From assembly GCA_965140395.1 (NCBI GenBank), contig OZ223207.1:806001-870000 (forward strand): a DNA stretch of 64,000 nucleotides. Direction: 5' to 3'. Origin of the DNA: Parvibaculum sp002684405. GTDB lineage: Bacteria; Pseudomonadota; Alphaproteobacteria; Parvibaculales; Parvibaculaceae. Below, piece after piece: positions 12,220 to 23,592 of this stretch. Numbering within the stretch: the stretch's first letter is position 1; each line of letters opens with the position of its first letter. A program made the translations under genes and the position numbers. The notes beneath the pieces are model-generated. The model saw nothing but the letters and a program-made list of their open reading frames with translations. It was not told the origin of the DNA and made no database searches.

Positions 12220-13167
12220 ATGTTCGTGAAGACCTTCCGGTCGCTTCTGGCTGCTTGCATCGTTCTGCCGCTCATGGCGGTTGCGGCGTCGGCCCGGCCG
12301 CTCGACAAGACCGAGCTCGATGCCTTGCGGACCGAATATGTCCTTGCCAATGCGGAGTTCACCTTGCTGCATGAGTTCGGTCATGCGGCTTTCGATGCCT
12401 TCGATGTGCCGCTCTTCAGCCGGGAGGAGGAGGCCGCCGATACGGTTGCGACCGTGCTCATGATCCTCAACTACGACGTGCAGAGCGGTCCTGCCGGTGT
12501 GGACCGGCTGCTGATGGTTTCGGCTGAGTGGTATCAGGAGTGGGAAGCCAGAGGGCGGGTGACGGAGCTGAAGCCCTATTGGGACGAACACCCGTTATCC
12601 ATCGTGCGGTTCTACAACATCAACTGCCTTGCCATGGGGTCGAACGAGGATTTGCTGTCCCTCTCGCTCGATACAAAGCTGTTGCCTGTGGAGCGGGGCT
12701 GGTTCTGCGATCAGGAGTTCGCCCGGGCCAAGCACGCGGTGGAGTGGCTGTACCGCCAGTACAGGCGCGCTCCGGAGGTGTCGAAGGGGCGCGGCGCGCG
12801 AACGCCCATGCTGTCGGTTCACTACGATAAGCCGGTCGGCGAGGATAACCGGCGCGTTTACGAAATCCTGAGACAGAGCCGTATTTTCGCGCGCATCGCG
12901 GGGCGGCTCGACCAGGTGATGGACTGGCCGTTCCCGGTCAAGGTATCCGTCACGAATTGCGGCGGGAGCCCGGATGCGTTCTACAAGTCGCAGGTCCATA
13001 CCATCTTCGTCTGCCTCGACCTTCTGGCGGATTTCGGACGGCTGGCCGACCGGCGAGCGGCGGCGGGATTCGCGGATCTGTGTGCGAATCCCCTCATCTC
13101 GAATGTCATGGGGCGCCGTTTGGGCTGCGAATCCGGCGCGCGGTCAGACGATTCTCCCGGAAAATGA
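12220..13167 (+). CDS. Secreted DUF4344 putative metallopeptidase
   Basis: A 315-residue protein of the DUF4344 family of putative zinc metallopeptidases; substrate unknown. An N-terminal signal peptide is evident (positive start, hydrophobic core about 8-22, cleavage near ASA-RP at 25-26). It is followed by the zinc-binding motif HEFGH at 51-55 (H51, E52, H55) and an acidic segment EEEAAD (about 69-74) that may supply the third ligand. It has five or more cysteines, compatible with disulfides. It sits between the rpoC terminator and the str promoter and shares AGGAGG with the terminator tail, so how it is transcribed is unclear. Its presence between rpoC and rpsL interrupts an otherwise purely informational block. 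Confidence 0.75.
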   Translation: MFVKTFRSLLAACIVLPLMAVAASARPLDKTELDALRTEYVLANAEFTLLHEFGHAAFDAFDVPLFSREEEAADTVATVLMILNYDVQSGPAGVDRLLMVSAEWYQEWEARGRVTELKPYWDEHPLSIVRFYNINCLAMGSNEDLLSLSLDTKLLPVERGWFCDQEFARAKHAVEWLYRQYRRAPEVSKGRGARTPMLSVHYDKPVGEDNRRVYEILRQSRIFARIAGRLDQVMDWPFPVKVSVTNCGGSPDAFYKSQVHTIFVCLDLLADFGRLADRRAAAGFADLCANPLISNVMGRRLGCESGARSDDSPGK

Positions 13168-13302
13168 CCGCCAAGCGGCCGCCAGATACGAGGTTGAGGC
13201 GGATTTATTGCCTCTCAGGCGCATCTCGGAGCGATATTTTCCCGTTTTTGTCCTCAAGGCGGCCTGGACGGCAGAAATCTGGGCATTTCGTTAAGGTTGG
13301 GG

Positions 13303-13331
13303 TTGACGGGGGCAGGGGCCGGAAGTAACTT
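13303..13331 (+). promoter_or_regulatory. Candidate promoter of the str operon
   Basis: TTGACG (13303-13308), a 17-base spacer and TAACTT (13326-13331) form a sigma-70-like promoter. It lies about 265 bases before rpsL, with no other gene between. The match and the position, just after the DUF4344 gene, make it the likely start of rpsL-rpsG-fusA-tuf and the genes downstream. Confidence 0.55.
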
Positions 13332-13594
13332 CCGCGCACTTTCGCTTCAGGTAGTAGAGCACTGGGCCCGAAGGCAGCCGCAACAGGCGCCGTCTCAAGG
13401 CCGATCTAGACACTGAGGCCGGTAAACCGAATACGAGGAATGGCGCATGATCCCGGGTTCCGGGGTCCTCTGCATTCTGGGCACAGGGCCGATAGGGTCT
13501 TGTGTTCCGCAGCGCGCTCAGCCCATTTCGATATGAAACGGGGCTGTGCGACGTTTTTGTTTTGGACAATTAAGGTCGACAGGCGAAAAGACGA
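13332..13594 (+). other. Long untranslated leader before rpsL
   Basis: No gene fits in this stretch. An imperfect hairpin AGCCC-ATTTC (13520-13529) / GAAA-CGGGGCT (13535-13545), with loop GATAT, is followed 8 bases later by a TTTTTGTTTT run. That is the layout of a weak terminator or attenuator about 40 bases before the rpsL start. The rest shows no known leader motif that I recognise. Confidence 0.4.
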
Positions 13595-13966
13595 ATGCCC
13601 ACAGTCAACCAGCTAATCCGCAATCCGCGCAAGCCGCAGGTGAAGCGGAACAAAGTACCGGCGATGCAGGCCTGCCCGCAGAAGCGAGGCGTGTGCACGC
13701 GCGTTTATACGACGACCCCGAAGAAGCCGAACTCGGCCCTTCGTAAGGTTGCTCGTATTCGCCTGACCAACGGTTACGAAGTGACCGGCTATATCCCGGG
13801 CGAGGGCCACAATCTCCAGGAACATTCCGTGGTGATGATCCGTGGCGGCCGCGTGAAGGACTTGCCGGGCGTTCGCTACCACATCATCCGTGGCGTGCTC
13901 GATACGCAGGGTGTCAAAGATCGCCGCCAGCGCCGTTCGAAGTATGGCGCGAAGCGTCCGAAGTAA
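13595..13966 (+). CDS. rpsL: 30S ribosomal protein S12
   Basis: S12 sits at the decoding centre and sets translational accuracy. It is 123 residues, with the invariant TTPKKPNSALRK segment (about 40-51). The lysine corresponding to the streptomycin-determining position (K43 here) is wild type. The basic C-terminus ends RRSKYGAKRPK. First gene of the str cluster, 12 bases before rpsG. Confidence 0.97.
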   Translation: MPTVNQLIRNPRKPQVKRNKVPAMQACPQKRGVCTRVYTTTPKKPNSALRKVARIRLTNGYEVTGYIPGEGHNLQEHSVVMIRGGRVKDLPGVRYHIIRGVLDTQGVKDRRQRRSKYGAKRPK

Positions 13967-13978
13967 GAGGATCTAGAG

Positions 13979-14449
13979 ATGTCTCGTCGCCATCGCGCAG
14001 AAAAGCGGGAAGTCATTCCGGACGCCAAATACGGTGACCTGGTTCTCGCCAAGTTCATGAACAGCCTGATGTATGACGGCAAGAAGTCCGTCACCGAACG
14101 CATCATCTACGGGGCGTTCGACAAGATGCAGGACAAGGCCGGCGTCGACCCGCTTCGCACTTTCCATGAAGCGCTCGAAAATGTGATGCCCGCCATCGAA
14201 GTGCGCTCCCGCCGTGTGGGCGGTGCGACCTACCAGGTCCCGGTCGAGGTTCGTCCGGAGCGCCGTCGTGCGCTGGCGATCCGTTGGGTTATCACCGCGG
14301 CCCGGGCACGTAACGAAACGACCATGGTTGACCGCCTGTCGGGCGAACTGCTCGATGCGGCCAACAATCGAGGCGCTGCGGTGAAGAAGCGTGAAGACAC
14401 GCACCGCATGGCGGAAGCCAACCGCGCCTTCTCGCACTATCGCTGGTAA
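13979..14449 (+). CDS. rpsG: 30S ribosomal protein S7
   Basis: S7 nucleates assembly of the 30S head and contacts E-site tRNA. It has 156 residues and starts MSRRHRAEKREV. The typical SLMYDGKKSVTERIIY helix (about 24-39) and the NVMPAIEVRSRRVGGATYQVP hairpin region are present. It lies 12 bases after rpsL and 42 before fusA. Confidence 0.97.
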   Translation: MSRRHRAEKREVIPDAKYGDLVLAKFMNSLMYDGKKSVTERIIYGAFDKMQDKAGVDPLRTFHEALENVMPAIEVRSRRVGGATYQVPVEVRPERRRALAIRWVITAARARNETTMVDRLSGELLDAANNRGAAVKKREDTHRMAEANRAFSHYRW

Positions 14450-14491
14450 TCAAAGGGTCCTGACGGGATCCTAGTCGCTGAGGCTGCTGCT

Positions 14492-16567
<2,076 letters not shown>

Positions 16568-16609
16568 TCCCGTTAAACGAAGTCAGTTCCAGAAGGATGG
16601 AGCGCCGAA

Positions 16610-17800
<1,191 letters not shown>

Positions 17801-17816
17801 TGTAAGAAACAGGTGA

Positions 17817-17839
17817 GGGCGCGCCTTGGCGGCGCGCCC
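17817..17839 (+). repeat. Perfect GC-rich hairpin in the tuf-rpsJ gap
   Basis: GGGCGCGCC (17817-17825) pairs perfectly with GGCGCGCCC (17831-17839) around loop TTGGC. No T run follows. It shares the GGCGCGCC core and a 5-base loop ending GGC with the rpoB-rpoC hairpin. It lies at the str/S10 operon junction, where it could limit read-through or protect the tuf 3' end. Confidence 0.7.
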
Positions 17840-17870
17840 CGCCCAAGCCGATTACAGGCAAGGATTGAAG

Positions 17871-18179
17871 ATGCAACAGCAGAAGATCCGCATCAGGCTC
17901 AAGGGTTTCGACCACCGTGTGCTGGACGTGTCCACGCGGGAAATCGTGAACACGGCGAAGCGTACGGGCGCCCAGGTTCTGGGTCCTATCCCGCTGCCGA
18001 CGCGGCTTGAAAAATTTACGGTGCTTCGCGGCCCGCATATCGACAAGAAGAGCCGTGAGCAATTCGAAATTCGGACGCACAAGCGTGTGCTCGACATCGT
18101 GGACCCCACGCCCCAGACGGTAGACGCTCTTATGAAGCTCGACCTGGCGGCCGGTGTGGACGTGGAAATCAAGCTCTAA
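17871..18179 (+). CDS. rpsJ: 30S ribosomal protein S10 (NusE)
   Basis: S10 is a 30S head protein and, as NusE, a NusG/NusB partner in antitermination. The 102-residue protein starts at MQQQKIRIRLKGFDH. Upstream in-frame codons would only add non-conserved residues that overlap the hairpin. Signature GPIPLPTRLEKFTVLRGPH (about 40-58) is present. First gene of the S10 cluster; the GCAAGG before the start is a modest ribosome site. Confidence 0.97.
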   Translation: MQQQKIRIRLKGFDHRVLDVSTREIVNTAKRTGAQVLGPIPLPTRLEKFTVLRGPHIDKKSREQFEIRTHKRVLDIVDPTPQTVDALMKLDLAAGVDVEIKL

Positions 18180-18216
18180 GCAGCTTGTTTTCTGGATCAA
18201 GACGAGGAATGGGACC

Positions 18217-19011
18217 ATGCGTTCCGGTGTGATTGTCAAAAAGATGGGCATGACCCGCCTGTTCACCGAAGACGGGCGGCATGTACCAGTGACGGTGCTG
18301 AAGCTGGATAATTGCCAGGTTGTCAGCCAGCGTACCGAGGAAAAGAACGGCTACACCGCCGTTCAGCTCGGTGCCGGGCTTGCCAAGGCGAAGAACGTGT
18401 CCAGATCGCAGCGCGGCCAGTTTGCCGTGGCGAGCGTCGAGCCGAAGAGGGAGATCGTGGAGTTCCGCGTGACCCCGGAAAACCTGCTCGACGTGGGCGT
18501 GGAACTGACGGCGGATCATTTCGTCGCCGGCCAGCTCGTCGATGCCTGCGGCACGTCGATCGGTAAGGGCTTTCAGGGTGCGATGAAGCGGCACAATTTC
18601 GGCGGCCTGCGTGCAACGCATGGCGTCTCGATCAGCCACCGCAGCCACGGCTCGACCGGTCAGTGCCAGGACCCCGGCAAGGTGTTCAAGGGCAAGAAAA
18701 TGGCCGGCCACATGGGTGCGCGTCGTGTGACGACGCAGAACCTGGAAGTGGTGCAGACCGATCCGGAGCGCGGCCTCATCATGGTGCGCGGCGCGGTGCC
18801 GGGCTCCAAGGGCGGCTGGATCATGCTTCGCGACGCGGTGAAGTCCAAGCTTCCCGACGAAGCCCCGATGCCGGGTGCGTTCCGCCGGGCTGGCGAAGAG
18901 CTTGCGAAGCCTGCCGAGGAAGCCGCGGAAGTGGCTGCCGAAGACGCTCCCGCCGATGCGCCGGCTGAAGAGACGAATGGTGCCGAAGGCGCCGACAAGG
19001 AAGGTGCGTGA
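18217..19011 (+). CDS. rplC: 50S ribosomal protein L3 with long acidic/Ala-rich tail
   Basis: L3 helps form the peptidyl transferase centre. The start MRSGVIVKKMGMTR was chosen because it matches the family; upstream in-frame codons overlap rpsJ. The 264 residues exceed the roughly 210 of E. coli. After the conserved GSKGGWIMLRDAVKSK region (about 198-213) there is a tail of about 40 residues rich in Ala, Glu and Pro, ending DKEGA. Similar tails are known in alphaproteobacteria. Its stop overlaps the rplD start by one base (TGATG). Confidence 0.96.
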   Translation: MRSGVIVKKMGMTRLFTEDGRHVPVTVLKLDNCQVVSQRTEEKNGYTAVQLGAGLAKAKNVSRSQRGQFAVASVEPKREIVEFRVTPENLLDVGVELTADHFVAGQLVDACGTSIGKGFQGAMKRHNFGGLRATHGVSISHRSHGSTGQCQDPGKVFKGKKMAGHMGARRVTTQNLEVVQTDPERGLIMVRGAVPGSKGGWIMLRDAVKSKLPDEAPMPGAFRRAGEELAKPAEEAAEVAAEDAPADAPAEETNGAEGADKEGA

Positions 19012-19631
19012 TGAAGGCGGACGTAACCACGCTCGACGCCGGCAAGGCGGGCTCTGTCGAGCTTCTCGACGAAGTGTTTGCGCTGGAACCCCGCGCGGAC
19101 ATCCTGCATCGCATGGTCAGCTATCAGCTCGCCAAGCGTCAGGCCGGCACGCATAAGACGAAGGGCCGCAGCGAGATCGCGGCCACGGGCAAGAAGTTCG
19201 TGCGTCAGAAGGGTTCTGGCGGTGCGCGTCACGGTGACCGCAAGGCGCCGCAGTTCCGTGGTGGCGGCAAGGCGTTCGGTCCGGTTGTGCGCAGCCATAC
19301 GATCGACCTGCCCAAGAAGGTTCGCGCGCTTGCGCTGCGCCATGCTCTTTCGAGCAAGGCCAAGAGCGACAATCTCGTCATCATCGACGAGGCGAAGCTC
19401 ACCGAGCCGAAGACCAAGGCCGCCAAGGAAGCCTTCGCGAAGCTGGGGCTGAGCAATGCGCTCATCATCGACGGCGCGGAGCTCGACTCGAATTTCGCCA
19501 AGGCCGCGAGCAACATCCCGAATGTGGATGTGCTGCCGGTGCAGGGCATCAATGTGTACGACATTCTGCGGCGCGAGAAGCTCGTGCTGACCAAGGCCGC
19601 AGTCGAGAGCCTGGAGGCGCGCTTCAAATGA
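19011..19631 (+). CDS. rplD: 50S ribosomal protein L4
   Basis: L4 lines the peptide exit tunnel; in E. coli it also represses the S10 operon. It is 206 residues. The ATG at 19011 overlaps the rplC stop, so translation is probably coupled; a GTG three bases upstream is possible. The extended loop with KGRSEIAATGKKFVRQKGSGGARHG (about 46-70) that reaches into the tunnel is present. Overlaps rplW by four bases. Confidence 0.96.
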   Translation: MKADVTTLDAGKAGSVELLDEVFALEPRADILHRMVSYQLAKRQAGTHKTKGRSEIAATGKKFVRQKGSGGARHGDRKAPQFRGGGKAFGPVVRSHTIDLPKKVRALALRHALSSKAKSDNLVIIDEAKLTEPKTKAAKEAFAKLGLSNALIIDGAELDSNFAKAASNIPNVDVLPVQGINVYDILRREKLVLTKAAVESLEARFK

Positions 19632-19918
19632 GCGAGACGCATTACGACATCATCGTGGCGCCGATCATCACCGAGAAGTCGACTTTCGCGGCCGAGAACA
19701 ACCAGGTGGTTTTCAAGGTTGTCGATAGCGCGACGAAGCCTCAGGTGAAGGAAGCGGTCGAAGCTCTCTTCAAGGTGAAGGTGAAAGCGGTCAACACGCT
19801 GAACCGGAAGGGCAAGACGAAGCGTTTCCGCGGCATCAAGGGTAAGCAGAGCGACGTCAAGAAGGCGGTCGTGACCCTCGAAGAGGGCCATTCGATCGAC
19901 ATCACGACGGGTCTTTGA
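19628..19918 (+). CDS. rplW: 50S ribosomal protein L23
   Basis: L23 sits at the tunnel exit and is the docking site for trigger factor and SRP. It has 96 residues and starts MSETHYDIIVAPIITEKST. The FKVKVKAVNTLNRKGKTKRF loop (about 48-67) is typical. The start ATGA overlaps the rplD stop. Confidence 0.96.
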   Translation: MSETHYDIIVAPIITEKSTFAAENNQVVFKVVDSATKPQVKEAVEALFKVKVKAVNTLNRKGKTKRFRGIKGKQSDVKKAVVTLEEGHSIDITTGL

Positions 19919-19961
19919 GGAATTGGTCCGCTAGGGCCGCCAAGGTAAGAAGCTTAAAGCT

Positions 19962-20795
19962 ATGGCACTTAAAAAGTACAAACCGACAAGCCCGGCGCAA
20001 CGCGGCCTGGTGATCGTGGACCGGTCGGGTCTTCACAAGGGCAAGCCCGTGAAGACCTTGACGGAAGGCCTCACCAAGTCGGGTGGCCGTAACAACAAGG
20101 GCCGCGTGACGACGCGCTTCCGCGGTGGCGGGCACAAGCGCAGCTATCGTCTCGTGGACTTCAAGCGCCGCAAGGCCGACGTCTCTGCGACGGTGGAACG
20201 CCTCGAATACGATCCGAACCGGACCGCGTTCATCGCGCTCATCAAGTATGACGATGGTGAGCTGAGCTACATTCTGGCGCCGCAGCGTCTGCAGGCTGGC
20301 GACAAGGTGGTTTCGGGCGAGCGCGTCGACGTGAAGCCGGGCAATGCGATGCCGCTGAAGAACATTCCGGTCGGCACCATCGTCCACAATGTGGAGATGA
20401 AGCCGGGCAAGGGTGGTCAGATCGCACGGTCCGCGGGTGCCTATGTGCAGCTCGTTGGCCGCGACCAGGGTTACGCGCTGCTTCGCCTTTCTTCCGGCGA
20501 GACGCGCATGGTTTCGGGTGAGTGCATGGCGTCGATCGGCGCGGTGTCCAATCCGGACCACATGAACATCACGATCGCGAAAGCCGGCCGCAAGCGCTGG
20601 ATGGGCAAGCGCCCGCATGTTCGCGGTGTGGTTATGAACCCGGTCGACCATCCGCATGGTGGTGGTGAAGGACGTACCTCGGGCGGCCGTCATCCGGTGA
20701 CGCCGTGGGGCAAGCCGACCAAGGGCAAGCGCACGCGCAGCAACAAGGCGACCGACAAGTATATCGTCCGTAGCCGTCACAAGCGTAAGGGTTAA
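19962..20795 (+). CDS. rplB: 50S ribosomal protein L2
   Basis: L2 is essential for subunit association and peptidyl transfer. It has 277 residues. The N-terminal MALKKYKPTSPAQRG start and the catalytic-centre segment PVDHPHGGGEGR (about 227-238) with its conserved histidines are intact. The 43-base gap after rplW is one of the longer ones inside the S10 cluster. Confidence 0.97.
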   Translation: MALKKYKPTSPAQRGLVIVDRSGLHKGKPVKTLTEGLTKSGGRNNKGRVTTRFRGGGHKRSYRLVDFKRRKADVSATVERLEYDPNRTAFIALIKYDDGELSYILAPQRLQAGDKVVSGERVDVKPGNAMPLKNIPVGTIVHNVEMKPGKGGQIARSAGAYVQLVGRDQGYALLRLSSGETRMVSGECMASIGAVSNPDHMNITIAKAGRKRWMGKRPHVRGVVMNPVDHPHGGGEGRTSGGRHPVTPWGKPTKGKRTRSNKATDKYIVRSRHKRKG

Positions 20796-20806
20796 GGGAA
20801 CTAACT

Positions 20807-21082
20807 ATGGCTCGTTCAGTCAAAAAAGGCCCCTTCGTCGACGGGTATCTGCTGAAGAAGGCAGAGAAGTCGGGTTCTTCGGGACGCAAGGAAGTCATCA
20901 AGACCTGGAGCCGCCGCTCGGTCATCCTGCCGCAATTCGTCGGCCTGACCTTCGGTGTGCATAACGGGAAGAAGCATGTGCCGGTCCTGGTCACGGAAGA
21001 CATGGTGGGCCACAAGCTCGGCGAGTTCTCGCCGTCGCGGACCTATTACGGCCACACGGCCGACAAGAAAGCGAAGAGGTAA
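20807..21082 (+). CDS. rpsS: 30S ribosomal protein S19
   Basis: S19 binds 16S rRNA in the 30S head together with S13. It has 91 residues and begins MARSVKKGPFVDGYL. The family signature GHKLGEFSPSRTYYGH (about 67-82) is present. It starts 11 bases after rplB and is followed by rplV after 3 bases. Confidence 0.97.
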   Translation: MARSVKKGPFVDGYLLKKAEKSGSSGRKEVIKTWSRRSVILPQFVGLTFGVHNGKKHVPVLVTEDMVGHKLGEFSPSRTYYGHTADKKAKR

Positions 21083-21085
21083 GCC

Positions 21086-21466
21086 ATGGGCAAACCTGCA
21101 GCAAAAAGGCGTCTGCCTGAGAATGAGGCGCAGGCCGTGGGTCGCATGATCCGCATCAGCCCGCAGAAGCTGAACCTCGTCGCGCAGACCATTCGCGGCA
21201 AGAAGGTGGAGACGGCTCTGGCCGACCTGACCTTCTCGCGCAAGCGTATCGCGAAGGACGTGAAGAAGATTCTGCAGAGCGCGATTGCGAATGCGGAAAA
21301 CAACCACGACCTCGATGTCGACGATCTCGTCGTCTCCGAGGCCTATGTGGGCAAGAACCTGGTGATGAAGCGGTGGCATGCCCGTGCGCGTGGTCGCGTG
21401 GGCCGCATCGAGAAGCCGTTCAGCCAGCTCACGATCGTCGTTCGCCAAGTCGAGGAGACGGCCTGA
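21086..21466 (+). CDS. rplV: 50S ribosomal protein L22
   Basis: L22 lines the exit tunnel near the macrolide site. It has 126 residues and starts MGKPAAKRRLPENEAQAV. The conserved KSARVSPQKLNLVA-type segment (RMIRISPQKLNLVAQTIRGK, about 20-39) and the terminal hairpin HARARGRVGRI are visible. The stop overlaps the rpsC start by one base. Confidence 0.96.
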   Translation: MGKPAAKRRLPENEAQAVGRMIRISPQKLNLVAQTIRGKKVETALADLTFSRKRIAKDVKKILQSAIANAENNHDLDVDDLVVSEAYVGKNLVMKRWHARARGRVGRIEKPFSQLTIVVRQVEETA

Positions 21467-22176
21467 TGGGTCATAAAGTTAATCCGATCGGTCTGCGGCT
21501 GGGTATCAACCGCACCTGGGACTCCCGCTGGTACGCCGGCCGTCACGAATACGGCAAGCTGCTGCATGAGGATCTGAAGATCCGCGAGTTCCTGGCCAAG
21601 GAAGTCAAGCAGGCCGGCGTGTCGCGCATCGTGATCGAGCGCCCGCACAAGAAGTGCCGCGTCTCCATCCACACGGCGCGTCCGGGTGTGGTGATCGGCA
21701 AGAAGGGCCAGGACATCGAAGTCCTTCGCCGCAAGATCAGCAAGATGACGAATTCGGAAGTTCATCTGAATATCGTCGAAGTCCGCAAGCCCGAGATCGA
21801 TGCGACGCTGGTCGCGGAGAATATCGCGCAGCAGCTCGAGCGCCGTGTGGCGTTCCGCCGCGCGATGAAGCGGGCGGTGCAGTCGGCCATGCGTCTCGGC
21901 GCGGGCGGCATCCGCATCACCTGCTCGGGCCGTCTGGGCGGCGCGGAAATCGCGCGCACTGAATGGTACCGCGAAGGCCGTGTGCCGCTTCACACGCTGC
22001 GCGCCGACATCGACTACGGCGTTGCGACGGCGAAGACCGCTTACGGCACCTGCGGCGTGAAGGTCTGGATCTACAAGGGTGAAATCCTTGAGCACGATCC
22101 GATGGCGTCCGAACGCCGCGCGCTGGAAGGCGATGGCAGTGGCCAGCGTCAGCGCCGTGAGCACCAGAACGGCTAA
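21466..22176 (+). CDS. rpsC: 30S ribosomal protein S3
   Basis: S3 forms the mRNA entry site with S4 and S5. It has 236 residues and starts MGHKVNPIGLRLGINR; the ATG overlaps the rplV stop (TGATGG). A KH domain with IVIERPHKKCRVSIHTARPG and the GxxG-like VIGKKGQDIE (about 65-75) is present, with a C-terminal domain ending RREHQNG. Confidence 0.97.
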   Translation: MGHKVNPIGLRLGINRTWDSRWYAGRHEYGKLLHEDLKIREFLAKEVKQAGVSRIVIERPHKKCRVSIHTARPGVVIGKKGQDIEVLRRKISKMTNSEVHLNIVEVRKPEIDATLVAENIAQQLERRVAFRRAMKRAVQSAMRLGAGGIRITCSGRLGGAEIARTEWYREGRVPLHTLRADIDYGVATAKTAYGTCGVKVWIYKGEILEHDPMASERRALEGDGSGQRQRREHQNG

Positions 22177-22241
22177 AAGGGCTTAAGCACAATCGGCGGG
22201 ACGGAAACATTCCCGCGATCGAGCGATAGAGAGTAACGACG

Positions 22242-22661
22242 ATGCTGCAACCGAAGCGCACAAAGTTCCGCAAGCAACACAAGGGCCGTATTCACGGCGC
22301 TGCCAAGGGCGGAACGAATCTGGATTTCGGCGCCTATGGCCTCAAGGCCCAGGAGCCGGCTCGAGTGACCGCGCGCCAGATCGAGGCGGCACGCCGTGCG
22401 ATCACGCGTCACATGAAGCGTGCGGGCCGTGTGTGGATCCGCATCTTCCCGGACGTTCCGGTTTCCCAGAAGCCGACTGAAGTCCGTATGGGTAAGGGTA
22501 AGGGTACGCCGGAATATTGGGCGGCCAAGGTAAAGCCGGGCCGGATCATGTTCGAGATCGACGGTGTTCCGCATGCAATCGCCGAAGAGGCGCTGCGTCT
22601 CGGTGCGGCCAAGCTTCCGGTCAAGACGCGCTTTGTGTCGCGTCCCGGTGAGCACGGTTGA
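22242..22661 (+). CDS. rplP: 50S ribosomal protein L16
   Basis: L16 contacts A-site tRNA and 5S rRNA. It has 139 residues and starts MLQPKRTKFRKQHKGR. The conserved segments ITRHMKRAGRVWIRIFPDVP and VRMGKGKGTPEYWAAKVKPGR are intact. Start preceded by GAGAGTAACGACG, with a 65-base gap after rpsC. Confidence 0.97.
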   Translation: MLQPKRTKFRKQHKGRIHGAAKGGTNLDFGAYGLKAQEPARVTARQIEAARRAITRHMKRAGRVWIRIFPDVPVSQKPTEVRMGKGKGTPEYWAAKVKPGRIMFEIDGVPHAIAEEALRLGAAKLPVKTRFVSRPGEHG

Positions 22662-22724
22662 GCTTGAGGTCGGTTAAGGCAAATTTCCCGCCGTGCGGCG
22701 GCGACGAAATGAAAGGGTCGGGCC

Positions 22725-22931
22725 ATGAAGGCCAGTGAAGTGAGAGATATGACGCCGGATCAGCTCGACGACGAGCTGGTGAAGCTGAAGAAGGAACAGT
22801 TCAACCTTCGCTTCCAGCAGGCGAGCGGCCAGCTGGAGAAGACTGCACGCTTCCGTCAGATCCGCCGCGATATTGCGCGGATCAAGACCATGCAGCGGCA
22901 GAGCGCGCCGGCTGAACAGAATAAGGGCTGA
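22725..22931 (+). CDS. rpmC: 50S ribosomal protein L29
   Basis: L29 is a small two-helix protein near the tunnel exit. It has 68 residues, starts MKASEVRDMTPDQLDDEL and contains KEQFNLRFQQASGQLEK (about 25-41) and the RRDIARIKTM motif. It follows rplP by 63 bases and precedes rpsQ by 11. Confidence 0.95.
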   Translation: MKASEVRDMTPDQLDDELVKLKKEQFNLRFQQASGQLEKTARFRQIRRDIARIKTMQRQSAPAEQNKG

Positions 22932-22942
22932 GGACGAAAGCA

Positions 22943-23179
22943 ATGCCGAAGAGAATCCTCCAGGGTGTCGTTGTCAGCGACAAGAACGAAAAGACGGTGA
23001 CAGTGAATATCGAGCGCCGCTTCAAGGACCCGCTCCTGAAGAAGATCGTGCGCCGCACCAAGAAGTATCACGCTCATGACGAGAGCAATCAGGCGAAGGT
23101 CGGCCAGATCGTGAAGATCCAGGAATGCCGCCCGCACTCTCGTAGCAAGCGATGGGAAGTCATTACGGACGAGTCCTGA
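22943..23179 (+). CDS. rpsQ: 30S ribosomal protein S17
   Basis: S17 is an OB-fold protein needed for early 30S assembly. It has 78 residues and starts MPKRILQGVVVSDKNEKT. The segment KKYHAHDESNQAKVGQIVKI (about 39-58) is typical. Last gene of the S10 cluster; rplN follows after 44 bases without a visible terminator, so S10 and spc appear continuous. Confidence 0.96.
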   Translation: MPKRILQGVVVSDKNEKTVTVNIERRFKDPLLKKIVRRTKKYHAHDESNQAKVGQIVKIQECRPHSRSKRWEVITDES

Positions 23180-23223
23180 TCCCGTAGGGGTGAGGTTCGG
23201 TCCGAGCGAAGGCGGATGAAGTT

Positions 23224-23592
23224 ATGATTCAGCAGGAAACAAACCTGGAGGTCGCCGACAACTCTGGTGCGCGTCGCGTGATGTGCATCAAGGTTCTGGG
23301 TGGTTCCAAGCGGAAATACGCTTCCGTGGGCGACATCATTGTCGTCAGCGTGAAGGAAGCCATTCCGCGCGGCAAGGTGAAGAAGGGCGATGTGGTCAAG
23401 GCCGTGATCGTTCGCACCGCGAAGGATATCCGCCGCGCAGATGGAAGCGTCATCCGTTTCGACCGCAACGCGGCGGTGCTTGTGAATAACCAGGGCGAGC
23501 CGATCGGCACCCGTATCTTCGGTCCGGTGACCCGCGAACTTCGCGCGAAGAACCACATGAAGATCGTCTCGCTGGCCCCGGAGGTGCTCTGA
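23224..23592 (+). CDS. rplN: 50S ribosomal protein L14
   Basis: L14 lies at the subunit interface. It has 122 residues and begins MIQQETNLEVADNSGARR. The signature AVIVRTAKDIRRADGSVIRF (about 60-79) is present. First spc gene; its stop overlaps the rplX start by one base. Confidence 0.97.
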   Translation: MIQQETNLEVADNSGARRVMCIKVLGGSKRKYASVGDIIVVSVKEAIPRGKVKKGDVVKAVIVRTAKDIRRADGSVIRFDRNAAVLVNNQGEPIGTRIFGPVTRELRAKNHMKIVSLAPEVL

